Below are positions 5,605-9,817 of a DNA stretch of 9,817 nt, piece by piece. The notes under the pieces were generated by a model, which was given only the letters and a program-made list of their open reading frames with translations, searched no databases and was not told where the DNA came from. How positions within the stretch are numbered: the stretch's first letter is position 1; each line of letters starts with the position of its first letter. The stretch lies in contig CAMPIF010000125.1 of NCBI GenBank assembly GCA_946886245.1, positions 1-9,817 on the forward strand, given 5' to 3'. Both the position numbers and the translations under genes were made by a program. Origin of the DNA: Ectopseudomonas composti. Its GTDB lineage: Bacteria > Pseudomonadota > Gammaproteobacteria > Pseudomonadales > Pseudomonadaceae.

Positions 5605-5605
5605 A
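5596..5605. promoter_or_regulatory. Candidate GntR operator, site D (puuE promoter)
   Basis: TTGTATACAA, a perfect 10-bp palindrome identical to site B at the permease promoter, 75 bp before the puuE start codon and overlapping the predicted −10. Confidence 0.75.
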
Positions 5606-5679
5606 TTAGCCATCCCGGTCGCGTAGCCGTCGATTACCCGGCACGCAGTGACCGCAACGTTCCAGATAGGAAGACTGCA

Positions 5680-6606
5680 GTGAACGCTGATTACCCACGC
5701 GATTTGATCGGCTACGGCGCAACCCCACCCCACCCGCACTGGCCGGACGATGCCCGCATCGCCCTGTCTTTCGTGCTCAATTATGAAGAAGGCGGCGAGC
5801 GCAATATCCTGCACGGCGACAAGGAGTCCGAGGCCTTCCTCTCCGAGATGGTCTCCGCCCAGCCGCTGCAGGGCCAGCGCAACCTGTGCATGGAGTCGCT
5901 CTATGAGTACGGCAGCCGCACCGGTGTCTGGCGCCTGCTCAACCTGTTCAAGAAGCACGACATTCCGCTGACCATCTTCGCCGTGGCCATGGCCGCCCAG
6001 CGTCACCCCGAGGTGATTCGCGAAATGGTCGCCGCCGGCCACGAGATCTGCAGCCACGGCTATCGCTGGATCGACTACCAGAACATGGACGAAGCCACCG
6101 AGCGCGAGCACATGCTCGAGGCCATCCGCATCCTCACCGAACTGACCGGCGAGCGCCCGCTGGGCTGGTACACCGGCCGCCTGGGCCCGAACACCCGGCG
6201 CATCGTGCGCGAGGAAGGCGGCTTCCTCTACGACTCCGACACCTACGACGACGACCTGCCCTACTGGGACCCGGCCAGCACCACAGAAAAGCCGCACCTG
6301 GTGATCCCCTACACCCTGGACACCAACGACATGCGCTTCACCCAGGTACAGGGCTTCAACAAGGGCGACGATTTCTTCGAATACCTCAAGGATGCCTTCG
6401 ACGTGCTCTACGCCGAGGGCGAAGCCGGCGCACCGAAGATGCTGTCGATCGGCATGCACTGCCGTCTGCTCGGCCGCCCGGCGCGCCTGGCCTCGCTGGC
6501 GCGCTTCATCGACTACGTGAAGAGCCATGACAAGGTCTGGTGCGCCCGCCGCGTCGACATCGCCAGGCACTGGCACGCCACCCATCCCTTCCGTGCGACC
6601 GAATGA
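5680..6606 (+). CDS. puuE: Allantoinase PuuE (polysaccharide-deacetylase fold, metal-independent)
   Basis: A 308-residue NodB-fold protein that opens the hydantoin ring of allantoin to give allantoate. The start is GTG 5680: AGGAAG (5668–5673) lies 6 bases upstream and the product begins MNADYPRDLIGYG, as in characterised Pseudomonas PuuE. A TTG at 5542 would lengthen it by 46 residues but would run through the promoter and operator. Features are FVLNYEEGGE (31–40), where the metal-binding Asp pair of true deacetylases is altered; GHEICSHGYRW (120–130, H121 and H126); R167 in TGRLGPNTRR; and H260 in IGMHCRLLGRP. PuuE is known to be cofactor-independent and unrelated to the amidohydrolase-type AllB. 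It is the first gene of the operon; uraD follows after 11 bp. Confidence 0.95.
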   Translation: MNADYPRDLIGYGATPPHPHWPDDARIALSFVLNYEEGGERNILHGDKESEAFLSEMVSAQPLQGQRNLCMESLYEYGSRTGVWRLLNLFKKHDIPLTIFAVAMAAQRHPEVIREMVAAGHEICSHGYRWIDYQNMDEATEREHMLEAIRILTELTGERPLGWYTGRLGPNTRRIVREEGGFLYDSDTYDDDLPYWDPASTTEKPHLVIPYTLDTNDMRFTQVQGFNKGDDFFEYLKDAFDVLYAEGEAGAPKMLSIGMHCRLLGRPARLASLARFIDYVKSHDKVWCARRVDIARHWHATHPFRATE

Positions 6607-6617
6607 GAGAGCTGCCC

Positions 6618-7133
6618 ATGAGCCGTTTCCAGACCCTGACCCCTTCCCAGCTGAGCCGCGACGCGTTCGTTGCCGCCTTCGCCGACATCTACGAGCACTC
6701 GCCCTGGGTCGCCGAGAAAGCTTACGACCTGGGTCTCGACGAGAGCGTCGACGACATCGATAGCCTGCAGCAGCGCATGGCCGACATTCTCCTGTCCGCC
6801 AGCCATGAGGCGCAGCTGGCACTGATCAACGCGCACCCGGACCTGGCCGGCAAGGCCGCCGTACGTGGCGAACTGACCGCCTCCAGCACCGCCGAGCAGT
6901 CCGGTGCCGGCATCCACGAATGCACCGCCGAAGAGTTCGCGCGCTTCACCGAACTCAACGACGCCTACAAGGCCAGGTTCGGCTTCCCCTTCATCAAGGC
7001 CGTCAAGGGCAGCAACCGCCACCAGATCCTGGCCGCCTTCGAGGAGCGCATTCACAACACGCCGGAACAGGAATTCCAGACCGCCCTGGCCGAGATCAAC
7101 AAGATCGCCCTCTTCCGCCTGCAGCAGCTGTAA
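6618..7133 (+). CDS. uraD: OHCU decarboxylase
   Basis: A 171-residue cytosolic enzyme that decarboxylates 2-oxo-4-hydroxy-4-carboxy-5-ureidoimidazoline (OHCU) to S-allantoin, following UraH and preceding PuuE. Family motifs are NAHPDLAGKAA (71–81, catalytic H73), E93 in STAEQSGAG, the FGFPFIKAVKG segment (121–131) and R134. The length is typical of the family. The ATG at 6618 gives the normal N-terminus (MSRFQTLTPSQL) behind GAGAG about 8 bases upstream; an earlier in-frame start lies inside puuE and is unlikely. The 11-bp gap from puuE indicates a shared transcript and perhaps coupled translation. Confidence 0.95.
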   Translation: MSRFQTLTPSQLSRDAFVAAFADIYEHSPWVAEKAYDLGLDESVDDIDSLQQRMADILLSASHEAQLALINAHPDLAGKAAVRGELTASSTAEQSGAGIHECTAEEFARFTELNDAYKARFGFPFIKAVKGSNRHQILAAFEERIHNTPEQEFQTALAEINKIALFRLQQL

Positions 7134-7174
7134 GCGCTGCAGCCTCCCCACACGACAGAACAAGTAGAACAGCC

Positions 7175-7678
7175 ATGCGTAGCCTGACCATCGAGCCCCT
7201 GAGCAAAGAAGCCTTCGCCCCCTTCGGTGACGTGATCGAAACCGACGGCAGCGACTTCTTCATGATCAACAACGGTTCCACCCGCCGCTATCACAAGCTG
7301 GCCAGCGTGGAGACCGCTCAGCCGGAGGATCAGGCCATCATCAGCATCTTCAGCGCCGAGTCGCTCGAGATGCCGTTGACCATCCGCATGCTGGAACGCC
7401 ATCCGCTGGGCAGCCAGGCCTTCATTCCGCTGCTCGGCAACCCCTTTCTGATCGTGGTCGCGCCAGTTGGCGATGTACCTGTATCAGGGTCCGTCCGTGC
7501 CTTCCTCAGCAATGGCAGGCAGGGCATCAATTACCATCGCGGCGTCTGGCACCACCCGGTGCTGACGATCGAAAAGCGGGATGACTTCCTGGTGGTTGAT
7601 CGCAGTGGTTCCGGCAACAACTGCGATGAGCATTTCTTTACCGAGGCAGAGCAACTGCTCCTCGACCCCCACCAATAA
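7175..7678 (+). CDS. allA: Ureidoglycolate lyase
   Basis: A 167-residue cupin-like protein of the AllA family that splits ureidoglycolate into glyoxylate and urea, the last ring-derived step of the pathway. Characteristic segments are IEPLSKEAFAPFGDVIE (6–22), the ALLA-type RYHKLA (38–43), MLERHPLGSQAFIPL (72–86) and INYHRGVWHHPVL (118–130), with H121 and H126. The length matches E. coli AllA (about 160). The ATG at 7175 is preceded by an A-rich stretch (GAACAAGTAGAACA) and no strong Shine-Dalgarno sequence. It follows uraD by 41 bp, where related clusters carry alc (allantoicase), the enzyme that makes its substrate. No trace of alc is present here. Confidence 0.93.
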   Translation: MRSLTIEPLSKEAFAPFGDVIETDGSDFFMINNGSTRRYHKLASVETAQPEDQAIISIFSAESLEMPLTIRMLERHPLGSQAFIPLLGNPFLIVVAPVGDVPVSGSVRAFLSNGRQGINYHRGVWHHPVLTIEKRDDFLVVDRSGSGNNCDEHFFTEAEQLLLDPHQ

Positions 7679-7725
7679 GAGAAGCCTGGCGCCGGCGTTC
7701 CGGTTCCGGGAATGAGGTACTGATT

Positions 7726-9063
7726 GTGGAAGCACATTTGACTGAGTGGCTGAACCTGGGCATCCGCTGGATCCATATGATCACCGGCATCGCCTGGATC
7801 GGCGCATCCTTCTATTTCGTCTGGCTGGAAAACAACCTCAACCGAACGAACCCGCGCGATGGCCTGTCCGGCGATCTGTGGGCGATCCATGGTGGCGGCA
7901 TCTACCACCTGGAGAAATACAAACTGGCCCCGCCAAAAATGCCGGAGAACCTGCACTGGTTCAAATGGGAAGCCTATTTCACCTGGATGTCGGGGGTGGC
8001 CCTGTTGATGGTGGTCTACTACCTCAACCCGAGCCTGTACCTGATCGCCCCTGGTAGCGACATGGCGCCCGCCGTGGCCATCGCCATTGGTCTCGGTTCG
8101 CTGGTTGTGGGCTACGTCGCCTATCACTTCCTCTGCGACTCGCCACTCGGCAAGCAACCGGCCCTGCTCGGCGCCGCGCTGTTCGTCCTGTTGATCGCGG
8201 CCGCCTATGGCTTCAGTGCCATCTTCAGCGGCCGCGCGGCTTACCTGCATGTCGGCGCCATCATCGGCACCATCATGGTCGGCAACGTGTTCTTCACCAT
8301 CATGCCTGCTCAGCGCGCGCTGGTTAAGGCCATCGAAGACAACACCACGCCGGACCCGACCCTGCCCGCAAAAGGCCTGCTGCGCTCGCGCCACAACAAC
8401 TACTTCACCCTGCCAGTGCTGTTCATCATGATCAGCAACCACTTCCCGAGCACCTACGGCAGTCAGTACAACTGGCTGATCCTGGCCGGTATCGCGATTC
8501 TGGCCGTGCTGGTGCGCCACTACTTCAACACCCGCCATGACAGCAGCAAGTACGTCTGGACCCTGCCGGCCGCAGCGCTGGGCATGATCTGCCTGGCTTA
8601 CGTCACCGGCCCGCAAACGCAATCGGTCAGCGCACCGGCAACGGCCCAAGCCCCGGCGATCAAGTACGCTCCCGTTCCTGCTACCGGCCGCCCCGGCAAC
8701 CCCTCCACAACCAGCAAGCCTGCTGTAGAGGAAACCCAGGCCAAAGCCGATACAAGCGAGGCCTCACCTACTGCCGCTGACAGCGCGATACCTGCCGCCA
8801 GCACCGATTTCGCCCAAGTCGAAAGTGTGATCCATGAGCGTTGCACCGTGTGCCATTCGTCCAGCCCCACCAGCCCGATGTTCAGCACCGCACCGGCCGG
8901 CTTCATGCTCGACACCCCCGAGCAGATCAAGGCGCAGGCAGCGAAGATCCACGCGCAGACCGTGGCCACGCAGATCATGCCGCTGGGCAACATCACCCAG
9001 ATGACCCAGGACGAACGCGACCTGATTGGCTCATGGATCGATCAGGGCGCCCAGCTCAACTGA
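7726..9063 (+). CDS. puuD: Membrane-bound cytochrome c urate oxidase (urate hydroxylase) PuuD
   Basis: A 445-residue inner-membrane protein that oxidises urate to 5-hydroxyisourate and passes electrons through a C-terminal haem domain, unlike soluble, H2O2-producing uricase. The N-terminal part (about 1–295) is the urate_ox_N/DUF989 membrane domain with 7–8 helices and conserved motifs (LGIRWIHMITGIAWIGASFY 11–30, WAIHGGGIYHLEKY 52–65, HNNYFTLPVLFIMISNHF 223–240). A Pro/Ala/Thr-rich linker (about 296–361) leads to a periplasmic cytochrome c domain with CTVCH (373–377) and likely axial M418 in QIMPLGN. GTG 7726 is set by GAGGT at 7714–7718. It is the last gene of the operon, 47 bp after allA. 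The fusion is complete. A haem-maturation system elsewhere is required. Confidence 0.95.
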   Translation: MEAHLTEWLNLGIRWIHMITGIAWIGASFYFVWLENNLNRTNPRDGLSGDLWAIHGGGIYHLEKYKLAPPKMPENLHWFKWEAYFTWMSGVALLMVVYYLNPSLYLIAPGSDMAPAVAIAIGLGSLVVGYVAYHFLCDSPLGKQPALLGAALFVLLIAAAYGFSAIFSGRAAYLHVGAIIGTIMVGNVFFTIMPAQRALVKAIEDNTTPDPTLPAKGLLRSRHNNYFTLPVLFIMISNHFPSTYGSQYNWLILAGIAILAVLVRHYFNTRHDSSKYVWTLPAAALGMICLAYVTGPQTQSVSAPATAQAPAIKYAPVPATGRPGNPSTTSKPAVEETQAKADTSEASPTAADSAIPAASTDFAQVESVIHERCTVCHSSSPTSPMFSTAPAGFMLDTPEQIKAQAAKIHAQTVATQIMPLGNITQMTQDERDLIGSWIDQGAQLN

Positions 9064-9071
9064 TCCACTGC

Positions 9072-9099
9072 AATGCCGCGCCCCTGAGCGCGGCATTTT
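9072..9099 (+). terminator. Terminator of the puuE-uraD-allA-puuD operon
   Basis: AATGCCGCGC (9072–9081), loop CCCTGA, GCGCGGCATT (9088–9097) then TTTC: a perfect 10-bp GC-rich stem starting 8 bases after the puuD stop. It separates the operon from the exported-protein gene. Confidence 0.92.
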
Positions 9100-9290
9100 C
9101 TTGCCGGCCCCGCCTGGATGCTCGCCAACGCTGTCAGTGCGCGACGCCGCGCCGCACGCCCCGCCAACAGCACCAAGCCCCCGCCTTGCCAGTCGCAGCC
9201 TGCCACGCGTGCCGCGCGCAGCCCGTCGCGACCCGACACGCCGCCAGGCAGAGGGCTACGCCGACCGCCGCGCTGACTGCGCGCCGATTC

Positions 9291-9300
9291 ATGTACACAA
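9291..9300. promoter_or_regulatory. Near-match to the GntR operator, site E
   Basis: ATGTACACAA matches TTGTACACAA at 9 of 10 positions and continues AT, giving the same right half (TGTACACAAT) as the uraH site. It lies about 40 bp upstream of the predicted −10 of the last gene, which suggests that gene may belong to the same regulon. Confidence 0.45.
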
Positions 9301-9309
9301 TATGAAAAC

Positions 9310-9345
9310 AAGTTGTTCTTTTAACTGTGAACAAATTGCTATAGT
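9310..9345 (+). promoter_or_regulatory. Extended −10 promoter with an inverted repeat over the −35 region
   Basis: TGC-TATAGT (9337–9345) is a good extended −10. AAGTTGTTC (9310–9318) and GAACAAATT (9329–9337) are inverted over 9 bases with one mismatch and a 10-base spacer, covering the −35 region. No convincing −35 hexamer is present, which is usual for extended −10 promoters or ones needing an activator. Confidence 0.5.
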
Positions 9346-9669
9346 CGAGTCATTCTGAGTAAGCGAGCAAGGTCGTCCGCCTACAGAACAGAGGCCACGT
9401 GAAGCCTCGCCAAGCCCATGAGCCGATAAAAACAACTGGCAGGCGCTGATATGACCACGACTCCCTGCGCACAGACCACAGCTGCGCCTGCAAGCAGCGA
9501 CCTGAGCGCCCCACCCGCCACTCACCAGCAGTTGCCAGGCGCGCCCCGGTTGAACCGGGACGGCCGCCCCACCGACTTGCCGATCCAGCCCCGTGGCTGG
9601 CTACAGGAGCAATCAGCCTGGCAAGCCCCCAAAGCATGTTCTGACCACCCCGACAAAAAGGAAGCACCG

Positions 9670-9817
9670 ATGAAGCTCAACCCTCTGTTCCGTGGCCTGG
9701 CCATTTCGGCTGGCTTGCTTGTTGCCCTGGGTGCCAGTGCCGGCGACCTCCCCCTCCAGCAAGACCGCAGCCCGACCACCCTGGACGGCCGCGACAATGA
9801 CAGCCTCAAGCCACCCA
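9670..9817 (+). CDS. Exported protein of unknown function (N-terminal part)
   Basis: The frame from ATG 9670 is open to the window end (49 residues). AAGGAA lies 6 bases upstream of the start. The product has a clear Sec signal peptide: basic n-region (K2, R8), hydrophobic stretch LAISAGLLVALGA (10–22), and an A-S-A cleavage site after residue 24, followed by GDLPLQQDRSP. The mature part seen here is hydrophilic and rich in D, P and L; I do not recognise it. It could be a periplasmic binding protein, a porin or an enzyme. The frame also stays open back to ATG 9451, but that would bury the signal peptide 73 residues in, so 9670 is preferred. A near-operator and its own promoter upstream suggest it may be purine-linked. 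Confidence 0.75.
   Translation, partial: MKLNPLFRGLAISAGLLVALGASAGDLPLQQDRSPTTLDGRDNDSLKPP

Larger units (their letters stand above)
5278..5679. other. Divergent control region between uraH and puuE
   Basis: A 402-bp non-coding region with two candidate GntR operators, one near each side (5415–5424 and 5596–5605, centres 181 bp apart), AT-rich sequence at 5386–5430, the likely puuE promoter and the puuE Shine-Dalgarno sequence. On the uraH side, minus-strand TATATT (5396–5391) could be a −10 with no good −35. No gene is seen. Confidence 0.75.
9064..9669. other. Long spacer downstream of puuD: terminator, near-operator, promoter and leader
   Basis: A 606-bp region. It begins with the puuD terminator (9072–9099), followed by GC-rich sequence with no credible gene (9100–9288). 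An AT-rich island follows, with a near-match to the GntR operator (9291–9300), a 28-bp dyad (9310–9337) and an extended −10 promoter (9337–9345). The rest, about 320 nt, would be the untranslated leader of the next gene, with a CCCGGT-TGA-ACCGGG hairpin at 9545–9559. From ATG 9451 it is open in frame with that gene. Confidence 0.7.

Noticed and set aside
5542..5679. 46-codon N-terminal extension of puuE from TTG 5542
   Set aside because: It covers the operator and promoter; GTG 5680 has a good Shine-Dalgarno sequence and gives the known PuuE N-terminus and length.
7531..8649. 372-codon minus-strand ORF opposite allA and puuD
   Set aside because: Spans two genes on the other strand and has low-complexity composition; shadow ORF.
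9134..9334. Minus-strand ORF whose inner ATG (9292) starts a lipoprotein-like peptide with LAAC
   Set aside because: No Shine-Dalgarno sequence, short Cys/Trp/Arg-rich remainder and no homologue recognised; resemblance to a lipobox is probably chance.
1..9817. CRISPR arrays, tRNA/rRNA genes, integrases, transposases or toxin-antitoxin genes
   Set aside because: None seen; no regularly spaced repeats and no recognisable RNA gene or mobile-element protein.

Overview
The window is a purine-catabolism cluster from a Pseudomonas-type gammaproteobacterium. Evidence for this is the high G+C coding sequence, the gene content and order (xdhC – guaD – GntR regulator – NCS2 permease – uraH – puuE – uraD – allA – puuD, which from memory resembles the P. 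aeruginosa PA1513–PA1524 locus), and intergenic REP sequences of the 'GTAGGAGCCGGCTTGCCGGCGAT' type common in pseudomonads. The GGTGCGC…GCGCACC repeats may point to the P. mendocina/P. oleovorans group, but that is only a guess.

Layout. 1–137: tail of xdhC (xanthine dehydrogenase accessory protein). 138–307: spacer with GGTGCGC/GCGCACC repeats. 308–1612 (+): guaD. 1613–1774: REP pair and a bidirectional terminator between converging genes. 1775–2542 (−): GntR/FCD regulator. 2543–3137: divergent control region. 3138–4478 (+): AzgA/GhxP-type purine permease. 4479–4923: convergent spacer with two terminators, repeats and no credible gene. 4924–5277 (−): uraH. 5278–5679: second divergent control region. 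5680–9063 (+): puuE–uraD–allA–puuD, closely spaced, closed by a strong terminator. 9064–9669: long spacer with a candidate operator and promoter. 9670–end (+): the start of an unidentified exported protein.

Together, guanine (GuaD) and hypoxanthine (xanthine dehydrogenase, upstream) give xanthine and urate. PuuD oxidises urate to 5-hydroxyisourate, UraH gives OHCU, UraD gives S-allantoin and PuuE gives allantoate. AllA takes ureidoglycolate to glyoxylate and urea. The enzyme between PuuE and AllA, allantoicase (alc) or an allantoate amidohydrolase, is not encoded in the window.

The main regulatory result is a shared 10-bp palindrome, TTGTATACAA or TTGTACACAA. It occurs once near each of the four divergent promoters (gntR, permease, uraH, puuE), with a near-match before the exported-protein gene. 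It is the best candidate operator for the local GntR regulator. The permease promoter also carries a 16-bp palindrome, TTGACCGCTCGGTCAA, which is close to the RutR (TetR family) box, and has weaker hints of sigma-54 and Crc/Hfq control.
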